A stretch of DNA of 64,000 nt from Nymphaea colorata (GCF_008831285.2 NC_045139.1:23728412-23792411); one strand, 5' to 3'; positions 43,403 to 55,596 are shown, numbered from the stretch's first letter. Notes: a model not told the origin generated them from the letters alone. Numbers and translations are program-made.

Positions 43403-46301
43403 TGTGCAGGTTGCGTCCGCTCTTATTTCAGCCACTAGTTGACAGTTGTCAGGCATGGAAGACAGATCTACTATTATGCGGTGGCACGAGCGGCTTGGTC
43501 ATCTTCCGTTTCCATTGATTAAGAAGTTGTTTCTTAGTTTGTTTCATTCTGTTTCCATGGACTCCTTCACCTGTGAAGTGTGTCAGTTGGCTAAACATGT
43601 TAGGGCCTCGTACTCTATTTCATTCAATAAAACCACTCGTCCATTTGCTTTGGTTCACTCTGATGTTTGGGGTCCTTCAGGAGTACCCACTTGTCGTGGT
43701 TTTCATTACTTTATGACCCTTATTGATGATTACTCCCGTTGTACGTTCGTGTATCTGTTGAAAGAACGTAGTGAAGTTCCCGTTATTGTCAAAAATTTTG
43801 TGGCCTTTGTTGAGACTCATTTTCAGACGTCTGTCCAAGCTTTTCGCACCGATAATGCTAGAGAGTATGTCTCTCAATCCCTAGATGATTTCTTGAAGAG
43901 CAAGGGTATTGTTCATGAAACGTCCTGTAGTTACACACCTCCCCAAAATGGCGTGGCTGAACGAAAGAATCGCCATTTGCTTGATGTTACCCGGGCTCTT
44001 CTGTTCCATTGACAGGTTCCCAAGCGCTACTGGGGTGATGCGCTTCTCACTAGTGCCCACCTTATCAACCGTATGCCTACCCGTGTGTTGCAGGGCCATT
44101 CCCCATACTCTATGCTTTGGTCTACTCAGAATCTTTGGTCTCTTACTCCTCGGGTGTGTCTGTTTTGTTCATGACCATAGTCCCACCCTCAAGAAACTTG
44201 ATCCTCGGTCTGTCAAGGCTGTCTTCCTGGGGTATTCCTCCACTCAAGAGGGATACAAATGTGTTGATCCTACCACCTCTAAAGTCTATGTTTCTCGGGA
44301 CGTCACCTTCCATGAACATGAGGCATACTTTCATGTGAATCCTCTTCAGGGGAGTATCTAGGGCACAGTAGTGAAGAGTATTCCTTAAATCAGTTGATTC
44401 AGTTTACGGATTTCTTGGATTACAAGGCCAGTGACAGTGTGGCAGACACAGTCAGAGATGATAGAGACTGTCACATGGACGAGGGCCTTGTTGATAATCA
44501 GCCTACAGCCCGTGACCATTTGTTTGGCCAGGTGTACAGAAGGAAGAAGACAGATGTGATTGAAAATGTTGATGTAACCAATCCCAATCCTATGAGTTCC
44601 CCGGATGACCCAAGTCTAATCAATGAAGAGCTTCCTATAGCCCTGCGCAAGGGCACCAAGTCTTGCACTTCTCATCCTATTCAGAGATTTGTCTCTTATG
44701 CGAAATTGAGTAAGAATTACAAATGCTTTATAACATCCTTGTCTAAGTCTGTTATTCCCAGGTGTGTGGAAGATTCTAGACAGGATCCTAAATGGCTACA
44801 GGCCATGACAGAGGAGATGAATGCCTTGGCAAAGAATGACACTTGGGAAGTTGTGGATATTCCCAAAGGAACTCATTTAGTTGGTTCAAAGTGGGTGTTC
44901 AATGTGAAGTACAAACCAGATGGTACTGTGGAAAGGTATAAGGCTCGGCTTGTTGCAAAGGGGTTCAGCTAGAAATATGGTATTGATTATCTTGAAACCT
45001 TTGCCCCTGTTGCCAAACTGAAAATTGTGAGGGTCATATTAGCACTTGCCGTGAAAAAGGGGTGGAGCATGGATCAACTTGATGTTAAGAACGCATTCTT
45101 GAATGGCCATCTAGAAGAAGAGGTCTACATGAGTATGCCTCCTGGATATGTTCAAAGCGGAAAATGCTGTCATCTCAAGAAAGCCTTGTATGGATTAAAG
45201 CAGTCTCCTAGAGCATGGTTTGAAAGACTGAGGATAGTGATGAAGACAAATGGATACAAACAGGGAAATGGTGATGACGCCCTATTCATTAAGCAGAGAG
45301 ATGGCCTGGTGAGTCTTCTTCTTGTGTATGTTGATGATATGATAGTAACAGGTGACGATGAAGAAGAGAAAAAGAAGATGAAGGAGAGGTTAGCTGCTGA
45401 ATTTGATCTTAAAGATTTGGGTAAACTAAGGTACTTTCTGGGGATAGAGATTGCTCGGTCAGAGACAAGGCTGGTTATGAGCCAAAGGAAATACACTCTG
45501 GATCTTCTAAAGGAGACAGGCAAACTTGGATGCAGACCCTTTCTAACTCCAATGGAGTCTGGTATAAAGATAAGCATCAAAACTGGCAACATCCTAGATG
45601 AGGAAGAAAAAGGGTGGTATCAGAGGCTGGTTGGTAAGCTCATCTATCTTACTCTTACTCGCCCTGATATTACTTATGCTGTGAATGTGTTGAGTCAGTT
45701 TATGCATGCTCCTACTGATTGTCACTGGAAGAGTGCAGAAAGAGTGTTGGGGTACCTAAAGAATGACCCAGGAAAAGGATTACTCTATACTCAGCAAGAC
45801 CAACTTAATATTGAAGGATACTCTGACGCAGATTGGGCAGGATGTACGGATACTAGGAGGTCTACCACAGGGTACTGCATCTTTCTGGGGGGTAACATGG
45901 TTGTATGGAGAAGTAAAAGGCAGGAAGTTTGCTCTAGATCCAGTGCTGAGGCTGAATACAGGGTTGTGGCTATGGGAGTTACAGAAATGTTATGGTTAAA
46001 GATTCTCCTAGCAGATATTGGTGTTGAAACAGAAGAGAAAATGAGGATGTACTGCGACAACAAGTCTGCAATTAACCTTGCGAATAATCCCGTTCTGCAT
46101 GACAGAACTAAACATGTGGAGATTGATCGCCACTTCATACGGGAACGCATAGATTCAAAGGAGTTGATTCTACCTTATATGAAGTCTGAAGATCAAATTG
46201 CAGATGTTCTAACCAAAGCCTTATGTACATCTCAATTCGAGAAAAATGTAAGCAAGCTTGGCATGTTTGACATGTATGCCAAGCTTGAGGGGGAGTGTTA
46301 A
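43403..46301 (+). pseudogene. Element A1 integrase, reverse transcriptase, RNase H
   Basis: 43446-44012 carries MRWHERLGHLPFPLIKKLFL, zinc-binding CEVCQLAKH, core HSDVWGPSGVPTCRGFHYF, RTDNAREY and QNGVAERKNRHLLDV, ended by TGA (44010) in place of an Arg codon. Frameshifts follow around 44150-44390. 44394-44972 has the RT start ([20 protein letters not shown]), ended by TAG 44970 in place of Gln. 45027-46301 is open for 424 codons: [34 protein letters not shown], RNase H YSDADWAGCTDTRRSTTGYC, RSSAEAEYR and MYCDNKSAINLANNPVLHDR. It ends EGEC with its TAA in the 3' LTR (46299-46301). Confidence 0.94.
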
Positions 46302-46573
46302 CATATCATGTATAGGGAACCGGGTTTGGATCCAGACCCGGTCCCATGGGCATGGGTACCGAGAGTGGCTCGGTACCCTAGGCGGTTTTCCCTCTTATTT
46401 AATCCCACTTATGGTGTAATTGTTGATTAAGTGGAATAACATTTTCTCTCTCCTAGGGTTGCGGTTGTGCCCCTAGGTTAGAGCTTCTCCGTGGTTTTTC
46501 ACCTTTCTTTGAGGTTTTCCACGTATATTGTGTGTTCCTTCTCTTTCTCTCCATCTTGGTGTGTGTTTCTACA
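46296..46573 (+). repeat. 3' LTR of element A1
   Basis: 278 bp, preceded by the polypurine tract and followed by CTTGT at 46574-46578. Confidence 0.96.
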
Positions 46574-47046
46574 CTTGTCAATGTCCCCGTCACACAAACC
46601 ATTTTTTTCTTTCTTCTGGTCGAGTGGAATGTTAAAAGTAAGATTTCCATCCATGCAACAAGTTATTAGATCATACCATGGTCATTTAAGTGGTGTGTAC
46701 TGCCTAGCTCTTCATCCTACTCTTGACATTTTGGTTACGGGTGGCCGAGATTCTGTTTGTCGTGTATGGGCTATTCTTTTTTTATGTAAACTTTTGTGGA
46801 AAAGTTCTTTTCCCGCTCCTTGTTCATGTCATCTCTTGGAATCTGAGGTACTCTTTTTTATTTTTTTTTCCAGGTTTGGGACATACGAACCAAAGCACAA
46901 AGTTTTGCTCTATCACGGCATGAAAACACAGTTTGCTCTGTTTTCACACAAGCTGTGGTATGGTCCTTTGCATAAAAGCATCTACTTGTTATGATTGGTA
47001 GGGCTTTCCTTGTGAAATGTGAACTGTAGAATGTTTGCCAGCTTAT

Positions 47047-48162
47047 GCCATGAGCTGAACTTAGACTCCTGCTTTTCTGCACACAGTGCTGTATTTTCAT
47101 TAGCTTGAAACAGAAAGTCTTGAGTTGAGGCTGCCTTATCATTTTGAACTAAATTTATGTCTATATTCAGTGTTGTTTTCCATTTTTTTGCTCCTTGGTT
47201 GCTCAAATCTGGTAACTTGGTGTGCATATCCTCCAGACTGTGATTACTTACACTGGCACCTATTTTTGAAAGAATTTACCAAAAATTCACTAGAGTTTAC
47301 CAAAAATTTAAAAATTATGCTTATAAATTGTACTTAATAGTGCATGATTATGCAGTTTTAGCTTTTGGCTTTGGTTATAGTCAGTCCTTTCGTGTTAGTG
47401 TCATTCTTCCCTTTTGGACACCCTAAAATGCCTAGACATCATACCAACTGAAACCACGGTTGTCATGTAGTTCGTAGTGTTTGGCCATGAAACCATGGAC
47501 CCAATGTCTGGACTGATATGCATAATAGCCATTTTACCCACTCAAAAGGTGGAAAGAAAGTATTATTGGCCATGAAATCTAATTGTAGATTTAGTTTCTG
47601 TTGTTCTCTATGTTTAACTTTGATATATGAGAAAATTGCAGTGGCTTTCTTGCAGTTTCTTCAAGTTGTTTTTAGAAATGAGGAGACTGTTTGAAAGGAC
47701 CGTAATGCGTGACTCATAGTGGGGATATGCTCTGATGGAGACACTTGGTTAATGAATGAGAACGTCACTTTGTTTGAACGTCAGGGTTTCTATATCAAAT
47801 GCTTTGCTTGTCTTTCTTCTTTCCTGTGTCTGTTTGATGCTCAGTAGGCAGTCCCGATCAGAGTTGTCAAGAGGCAAATTGGTGTTATGATGCTTTTGTT
47901 TAATTACGCATACTAAAAAAAATGGATACTGTACAAATTATGATTGGCTGAATCCATTATTAGGAAGCATATATCCGTGCAACTTCACAATTTTGGCATT
48001 CTTGTATGTTCTGGATTGAGAAGATTAAGTAAATAGCCATCAGTTTTAATAACCGAACAGACCTGGCCCGGCCCGACAGTTAACAAAACGGGGCGGGGTC
48101 GGGCGGGTCCGGGCCGGGCCCGGCCCGGTAATAATCGGGTCGGGTAGCGGGCCTACCCGATC
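47047..48162. other. Unrecognised sequence, GC-rich at its end
   Basis: AT-rich, intron-like sequence without a recognised exon up to about 48050. 48060-48160 is a GC-rich block of GGCCCGGCCCGA-type repeats resembling the blocks at 66 and 40556. X3 is inserted directly after it. The SELENBP exon expected downstream is absent. Confidence 0.5.
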
Positions 48163-51100
48163 TGTAACGTTACGAACTTCTGGGCAGGTCGGGTCGGATC
48201 AGGGTCCAAACCCGGACCCGAGCTCCACGCGAAGAGGAGCCCGACGCCCCTTCTCTCGCGTCTTCTCCCTCGACCTTACCTCATCTCCCTCGTCCCGCTG
48301 GGTTGCACACAGCACAGAGAAGAAGGAGGCGGAAGAGATGGCAGCAGCGGAGAAGGTGAAGGGCGACGGCGGTGGTGGCGCGTAGGTAAGCCACTGATTC
48401 CCCTCTCTTCTTTCTTCTCCTCCTCCCTCTTTCGCTGACGCCTCTCCCTCAGTCCAATAGGCGATAGGATTCAGACCCATCAAAGGTAGGTCCGATTGCT
48501 CTTCATTGAATGCCCCTCTTTCTCTCGTGCTCCTTACGCGCATCTCTCTCTCTCTCTCTCTCTGCGGTCTCTCTTACTCTCTCTGTCCGTCTCTTCCCTA
48601 TGTGTCATCGTTCTCTCTCCCTGCTCACTCTCGCATCTCTTTGGTCACGCCTTCCTCTACATTCTCTCTCACTCTCTCTTTGCCCACGCCCTCTGCTCGA
48701 GCTCTCTCCTTCAACCGAACAGTCCCTTGCGTCTTTCCTTCTCTCTTGCTCCAGACCCTTCTCTCTCACCCGAACCCTTGGTTCCCCCTCTCTCACTTGT
48801 CTTCAGCCTCCCACACAGCTATTGTGGGCCACTTCTAACAACAAGCCCCGATTTTGATTCTCATGTAGCTGTTGGATTGGATTGCAGTTGGGGACGCGTT
48901 CTTCCCTCATAACAGTGACTAGAAGGCATTAGTGGTGGCGGCATTGCATGGTTTTTGCCATTTGAGGATCGTTGAACGCTTGAGGTGGCTGCCGGAAGCA
49001 GCGCAGCAGTTCGGACTCTTTGATTGGGGTGAGCGACATCTAACCGAGCCTAGATTGTTGTAAATTTTCTGTTGGAGTACGTATAATTATTGTTTGAGCG
49101 TGCTAGAATTAAGAATTGATGATTTAGAAGGCATGCTAGAGATGTCGCTATTTTGGGGAAGGTCTAGGACTCGAGTGGATGGACGATGATCCATATCTAC
49201 AATGATCTTATAAGCATGATAGGTTGATTTTCGAAGCAATTAGGAAGCATGGTAGAGATTGTATTGTTGTGGAGAACGTTAGAATCGTTTTAGTGAGCTT
49301 GGAGAAATATGCTTCTATTGATGTGCATATACGTTGTATGTTGAGAATCTTATGGTGGGGAAGACACCTCAACTAAGGAAAACAAGTGAGAATCATACAT
49401 GTGATAAGTCGAATACAAGTTTTGAGTTCTAATCGTTGGCGGCAACTTTGTGAGTTGGGTAGAGACCCTTTTTGGAGGGTTTCGTGGGTCGACACCCATT
49501 TGAGGCGAAGACATGCCTCGATGATGGTATTTTCAGATTTGTATCGATTGTAAGTGAAACGAGTAAAGAACATACCATTTGGTTATATTTGCAGGTACAC
49601 CGGGCACGTCAAGTAGGCCTTGAGCAACGTGAGTCGTAGTTCGAGGTGTTTAGTGGGCGCACGACAGGTATGGCGACATTCCAGGCAAATCCCTGCCTGG
49701 GCAAATGTGTGAATGTGTGTTCCTAGGGTCATGGGATTCTAGGATTTGTGATGTGAACTGATTGATTGTTTTGAGATTGAATGTGTGTATGCATGTACAT
49801 GAATTGATATATGATATGAAGAGTTTTGAAAGGCTATTAGTAATTGTTTTGAAAATGTTACGCCTTTGCATGTGCATGCTAGAATTGATAACTGTTTAGG
49901 ACAGATGAGGTGGGGTATCGAGTCGAGTGTCTCCTCGACCCCAATTATGCATTAGAAAGCATCCTAGAATGATAATTGTCTAGGACAGATACGAGTCAAT
50001 CACGGATCGAGACTACTCTCCATGGTTTGACTAAGTTTTGAAAGGTGTGATTGTGAATAATTTGTCATGTGACAAGTTCTGTTTTGGAAAGCTATTAGAA
50101 GCTTGTTTTGAAAACTGTTACGCATTTGCATGTGCATGTTAGAATTGATAACTGCTTAGGATAGATGAGGTGGGGTATCGAGTCGAGTGTCTCCTCGACC
50201 CCGATTGTGCATTAGAGAGCATCATAGAATGATAATTGCAGAGGACAGATACGAGCCATCACGGATCGAGACTACTCTCCGGGATTTGGCCAAGTTTTGA
50301 AAGATCTGATTGATGTGTTCGATAAGATGTGAATTTTTATGAATGTGAGTGTGGTGAATTGTTGCATATGTATTGTCGTGGGCAATAATGCAATTGATTG
50401 GAATTGGAGGGTAGTTGTACCCGTATTGTATGACGGCTAGCTATGACTATTAATGTTATGTGTAGACCTCGTGGGGAGGCAATTGGAGGTGTGGGTGCAC
50501 TCGTGAAGTGAACCAACCTCATGAGCTAGCCGGTCATTTTGTGCTTGTACAATTATAATGATAATAATGAAAGAATAAGAGATGAGAGGCCAGTGGGTTG
50601 TGGCATTGTGTTTGGGAGACGTCCCGCTTTCGCCACTGGTCTCGCCTGTTCGGAGCGCAGGCGGTGCAAGGCCCCAGGGTACTGTTGTGTGTTGTGCTTG
50701 GAGCGTGGGCTCCCGCCTTTCCAACCTGGGTGTCCTAGGGAAGGCTGAGTATCTCTCCTTGGAATTCACGCATCCATGGATGAGTGCTCTACCACTGCAG
50801 TGGATGAATGGATCCATACCGTTATGGGCTACCATGGGGGGTGTCTCTCGGCTATGGGCCGCCCATGGTGTGCACGTGCCTGTGTTTGCACCCACAGGAA
50901 CTGTCAATTCACTAAAGCGAATGAAAATGAATGTATGTGAATGAAATGTGTGTGAACGAATGTATGTGATTGATGGGCATGTGAATGCTATGATTGAAAT
51001 GAAATGTTTAAGTATGCCTTGAATGTGATTGAGATTGTGTTTCTGTGGCCCTTGAGGGGTCTTTCATGTCGTGGTATATGTTAGGGGTTTCCTTGGCAAA

Positions 51101-51572
51101 TGATGTGCATATGCCCTGACACGACATGACAATAGATTGTTTTTATAATTGTTCTTAGATTTGAGCCCTACCTAAGAGGGTTTGAGATTTTCCTGGCTTG
51201 TTGCCATACTGCGAATGCTAAGCCTTCAGTTATTTCTTTTACAGGTTTTGGTGGACCCGAGGCAGCAGGTTGATTAGATGGCTTCACTCACATCCTTCTG
51301 GGGAGGTTTTGGGTCTTTGATAGTGCCGGCGCGTCATGGTTTGGTCTCTTTGATGTCTTATTTTTGTTAGGCATCAAAGTTATTGTTTGGAGCATTTTTG
51401 TCATACACTTAGATGCGACTTTGTATGAATTGAAATTGTTATATAAATGAGAGTTGCCCCATTGTTTGGAATGACATAGCTCCCTTTTTGAAATGTTGTG
51501 TCGTTACACTTCAATGTTTTATGTTTATAAAAAAAAAAAAAATTGTTTGAGGGTCAAAAAGTTGAGGTGTGA
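48163..51572 (+). mobile_element. Gypsy 5' LTR, family X copy X3
   Basis: Starts TGTAACGTTACGAAC and ends near GTTGAGGTGTGA at about 51572, about 3.4 kb. It contains the X landmarks: GGTCCAAACCCGGACCCGAG (48203), a CT-rich tract (48400-48800), CAGGTACACCGGGCACGTC (near 49594), and CACATCCTTCTGGGGAGG (near 51290), then a poly(A)-like run at 51528-51541. It is followed by GGTATCAGAG (51573), a damaged primer-binding site, and then by gypsy coding sequence. That placement identifies X as the LTR of this gypsy element. Long LTRs are typical of the Tekay/Del chromovirus lineage. Confidence 0.85.
49818..50330 (+). repeat. Tandem duplication of about 255 bp inside X3
   Basis: The block from TTTTGAAAGGCTATTAG, through CGCCTTTGCATGTGCATGC and GGTATCGAGTCGAGTGTCTC to CGGATCGAGACTACTCTCC, occurs at about 49818-50065 and again at about 50075-50310 with modest divergence. 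X1 and X2 carry a single copy. Confidence 0.85.
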
Positions 51573-51807
51573 GGTATCAGAGTTATGGCAAACCCCACTA
51601 TAGATGTGAGTTAAGGCCTATCTATGAAGCCGTGTTGCCCAGGTACGTGTTTACTTGATTGAACTTCTATTGTAGTTTTGATCTTTTAGTAAGGTATATG
51701 TACAGAAGGTGATTGTTGTTTTGAGTGATTGATGTTTTGAAACTTTGTACTGACGCACTTCAGTGAGTTGACTTGAAAGATCGGTCAAAGATTCTTGTTT
51801 GTACAGA

Positions 51808-52055
51808 TGGAGTACCCATGTAGGGTTAAGAAGAGAGCTGGGTCGGCTACAGAGGCACAAAGAGAGCTAAGTTTGGCCCATTCTGATGGGCGTACCCTAT
51901 TGGACGATAGCACGTCAGGGCAACAGTATGCTCAGACTAGTGTGGGTGCCCAAACCCTATCAAGGCAGAGGAATAGATTGAAGAGGGTGAACGCATCTTT
52001 GAGTTCCTTAAGATGCCAGAATGTGACAAAGTTAACTATAGTTGGTATTTGTTGA
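51808..52055 (+). pseudogene. Gypsy gag remnant
   Basis: A short open frame after the LTR (MEYPCRVKKRAGSATEAQRE) with no complete gag or zinc knuckle. Most of gag appears deleted between here and the protease at about 52090. Assigned by position only. Confidence 0.45.
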
Positions 52056-52088
52056 AAGGTTATGCCAACGGTGGACATGGAGACCCAC

Positions 52089-54738
52089 CTATTTCACTTA
52101 CCTGCACAGTTGGTAATTCATAAGATTTAGTGAGCTTGATGTTATTTTGGGCATGGATTGGCTATGCACACATTGTGCCACTATAGATTGCAGAGAGAAG
52201 AAGCAGATACGATTGTGGACGAATGAGATGAAACCAGTAGATTTCCAAGCACGAAAAGCTAGTCGAACTGATAAGCTAATGGTGTCTGCATTGAAAGCCA
52301 AACGTTTGTTAGAAAATGGAAGTGTTGCTTTTTTGGTCAATGTGTTGACTAATGAAACTGAACCGGTGAGGTTACAGGATGTTGCCGTTGTGAGTGAGTA
52401 CCCCGATGTGTTTCTTGAGGAACTGTCAAGTTTGCCTCCAACGCGAGAAGTGGAATTCAAGATAGAGTTGTTGCCGGGGACAACTCCCATTTCTAAGGCA
52501 CCCTACTGTATGGTACCAACAGAGTTAGAAGAATTGAAGAAGCAATTGTAGGAGCTCTTAGACAAGGGCTTCATCCGACCTAGTGTGTCACCGTGGGGAG
52601 CACCAGTGTTGTTTGTTAAGAAGAAAGATGGGACAATGCGCTTGTGTATAGATTATCGCATGTTGAATCAAGTCACCATCAAGAATAAGTATCCGCTTCC
52701 AAGAATCAAAGACTTGTTTGATCAGCTTAAGAATGCAAAGGTTTTCTCCAAGATCGATTTGAGGACAGGGTACCATCTACTCTTGATACAGGAAGAAGAT
52801 GTTTCTAAGACTGTTTTTCGAACTAGATGTGGGCACTATGAATTCAGGGTCATGCCTTTTAGGTTGACCAATGCTCCCGCAACATTCATGGACTTCATGA
52901 ATCGGGTTTTCCAAGAGTTCTTGAATCAATTTGTTATTATTTTTGTTGATGATATTTTGGTGTACTCAGAGAGTGTGACAGAGCACAAAGATCACTTGAG
53001 AAGTGTATTGGGCCTTTTGCGCAAACATAAGTTATATGCCAAGTATTCAAAATGTGAATTTTGGCTAGAGAAGGTAAATTTTTTGGGTCACGTAATATCA
53101 AAGGATGGTGTATCCGTCGAGCCGGCTAAGGTGTCAGCTGTATAGGACTGGAGGACGCCTTGCAGTGTAACTAAGGTTAGCAGCTTTTTTTGGGATTGGC
53201 AAGATACTTTCGGAGGTTCATACAAGACTTTTCGAAAATAGCTATGCCCATGACTAAGCTATTAAGAAAATGAGTGAAGTTTGTTTGGAATGAAGAGTGC
53301 GAAAAGAGTTTCCAATCTTGGAAGGACAAGCTTACCACCGCCCCTGTTTTGACGCTTCCATCGAGTCATTCTGGATTTGTAGTGTACACCGAGGCATTGG
53401 GAATCAGTTATGGATGTGTATTGATGCAACATGACCGTGTAGTGGCTTATGCATCGTGACAGTTGAAGGTACATGAGCAACGCTATCTCACTCATGATTT
53501 GGAGTTGGGAGCGGTTGTATTCGCATTGCAGATGTAGAGATACTATCTCTATGGTGTAATTTTTGAGGTGTATACAGACCACAAATCATTGAAGTACATA
53601 TTCTCTCAAAAGGATCTCAACTTGAGGCAAAGAAGATGGATTGAATACGTAAGAGATTATGATTTCAAGATATCATATCATCCAGGAAAAGCGAATGTGG
53701 TGGCTGATGCTTTGAGCAGACATGCTAAGGCAACAATGTGCAGTATGTTGACTCGTTCTTGGACATTGTTACAAGGTATGATAGCTTGACAGCCTTACCT
53801 TGGTGATGAGAACAAAACAACGATGACTGCAGTGATACAACATCCTTCGATGGAAGAGTTTATATTGAAGCAAAAGGAATATCCAGATTTTGTTATGAAC
53901 ATGGAAGAAAGCAAGAAGGCAAATTCTTCCTGGTATCAATATGAAGATAGTTCATTGCGGTTCGACACAGAATGTGGGTCCCTATAGATGAAGGAATGAA
54001 GCGTCAGTTGATTGATGAAAATCACAAATATAAGTTTTCTATACACCATGGCAATACAAAGATGTTTCAAGATATGAGAAAGAATTTTTGGTGGCCTGAA
54101 ATGAAGCGTGAAATTGCAGAATATGTAACAAAATGCTTAGTTTGCCAGCGGGTCAAAGTAAAGCATCAACGGCCGGGAGGTTTGTTGCAAAGAATTGATA
54201 ACCCAGTGTGGAAATGAGAAGACATTACGATGGATTTTGTTTTGGTTTGTCTCACACCAGAAGTCGCATGATGTCATATGGGTAATTGTAGATCGACTTA
54301 CGAAGTTCGCTCATTTTCTGCCAATAAGAATCAGTCAGTCCTTGGAAAGTCTCGCAGAGTTATATATTGGCGAGATAGTGAGATTGCATGGAGTGCCAAA
54401 GTCCATCATCGCGGATCGAGATCCACGTTTTACCTCTAGGTTTTGGTGGCAATTGCGAAAGGCATTGGGTACCAAGCTTAAGCTGAGCACACGTTCCACC
54501 CCCAAACAAATGGGCAATCTGAGAGGACCATTCAAACCTTAGAGGGTATGTTGCGTGCATGTCTCTTAGAGTGGAAAGGAGAATGGGACAAACTTATGAA
54601 ATTGGCAGAATTTGTGTATAATAACAGTTACCATTCCAGTATTGGGATGACACATTTTGAGGCTTTGTATGGAAGGTCGTGCAGATCGCCAGCTTGTTGG
54701 ACCAATTTGGGCGATGGCAAGATTCAAAACCATTTTGT
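52089..54738 (+). pseudogene. Gypsy (chromovirus-like) pol: protease end, RT, RNase H, integrase
   Basis: Frames in order: protease C-terminal part VILGMDWLCTHCATIDCREK; linker YPDVFLEELSSLPPTREVEF; reverse transcriptase 52585-53145 with [30 protein letters not shown] and the catalytic FVDDILVYS. RNase H follows ([53 protein letters not shown]). Integrase has the HHCC zinc finger (HHGNTKMFQDMRKNFWWPEM, CLVCQRVK) and core pieces. At least five stops replace Gln, Arg or Trp (52549, 53143, 53457, 53535, 54215). The gypsy sequence ends after RSPACWTNLGDGKI, where B2 copia sequence is joined. RT before integrase is the Ty3/gypsy order. Confidence 0.92.
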
Positions 54739-54742
54739 ATTG

Positions 54743-55596
54743 ACAGGACAAATGATAGTTTGACTCTTACAAAGCACAAGTATACCCTTGATGTTTTGGA
54801 CAGGGCAGGTATGACTAATTGCAAACCCATCACTACCCCCAGTGTTCTGAATACTAAATTGACTGCATCTGATGGAACTGCTACATATTCCAATCCCACA
54901 TTCTATCGCAGCATTGTTGGTATGTTACAATACCTTACCTTTACTCGCCCAGACATAGTATATGCTGTAAATCAGATTTCTCAGTTCATGCATGCACCCA
55001 CTGAAAGACATATGGATGCCATTAAGCGGATCCTACGGTATCTCAAAGCTACTCTTGGAGATGGACTAGTCTACACAAAATGTTCCAATGTTTCTCTTGG
55101 ACATAGCATATATACATATACTGATGCCGACTGGGCAGGTGATCCCGATGACCGACGATCAGTTTTAGGTTTCTGTCTCTTTCTTGATTCTAATCTCATT
55201 TGTTGGAGCAGTAAAAAGCAGCGTGCTGTTGCACGATCTAGCACTGAGGCAGAGTATAGAGCAATGGCTGCAGGGACGGCTGAAGCGTCATGGTTACATC
55301 ATTTACTTGGGGAGCTCAATCTTCCTATTGTTCGGTCATCATTACTATGTGACAATCAAAGTGCGATAAAAATTGCTTTCAATCCCATTTTGCATAATCG
55401 CACCAAACATATAGAGATTGATCAACATTTCATTCGTCAAAAGGTTGAACAAGCCGAGATCTTGCCTACTTATATATCCACCAATGAACAGATAGCTGAT
55501 CTTTTTACCAAAGGTCTCACAGGGCAGCATTTTTGGGATTTGAAGAACAAGTTGTGCATGATCAAATCTCATGCACAACTTGAGGGGAGCTGTTAG
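54743..55596 (+). pseudogene. Element B2 RNase H (partial pol)
   Basis: Open throughout: DRTNDSLTLTKHKYTLDVLD, TRPDIVYAVNQISQFMHAPT, YTDADWAGDPDDRRSVLGFC, RSSTEAEYRAMAAGTAEASW, LCDNQSAIKIAFNPILHNRT, ending LEGSC with TAG (55594-55596) in the LTR. It keeps the Lys codon that is TAG in B1 (31583), so the B1 stop is a private mutation. The frame also reads back into gypsy sequence, which is accidental. 5' truncated, so not a functional gene. Confidence 0.9.

Larger units (their letters stand above)
41369..46573 (+). mobile_element. Copia element A1, complete but decayed
   Basis: A 5.2 kb plus-strand element with LTRs 41369-41647 and 46296-46573 (TGTTAACATATC...TGTTTCTACA). The duplication CTTGT is at 41364-41368 and 46574-46578. 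The primer-binding site TGGTATCAGAGC is at 41648-41659 and the polypurine tract GAGGGGGAG at 46287-46295. The empty site is preserved at 830-840 in the duplicate intron, where CTTGT occurs once. LTRs differ at about ten positions by eye. Confidence 0.97.
41042..46957 (+). pseudogene. PRL1-like WD40 gene fragment, copy 2, split by copia element A1
   Basis: Same exons as copy 1 plus one more upstream. 41042-41108 encodes IWSVGTGKLKLTLTGHIE with a shifted frame at its end, before a gtaagc donor. 41229-41314 encodes [18 protein letters not shown]. After A1, 46662-46763 encodes [20 protein letters not shown] and GGRDSVCR, and 46874-46957 encodes [19 protein letters not shown]. The acceptor before 46662 has changed from CAACAG to CAACAA, and the donor-side intron carries A1. 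Not expressible as PRL1. It lies in the intron following the SELENBP exon 40424-40508, as in copy 1. Confidence 0.85.

Noticed and set aside
48496-48912. Several overlapping open frames of 110-138 codons
   Set aside because: All are low-complexity readings of the CT-rich tract in X3, open in more than one frame at once.
54679-55596. Gypsy-copia fusion protein
   Set aside because: The frame happens to be open across the 54739 join. The upstream part is the gypsy integrase in a shifted frame, so no functional fusion is implied.
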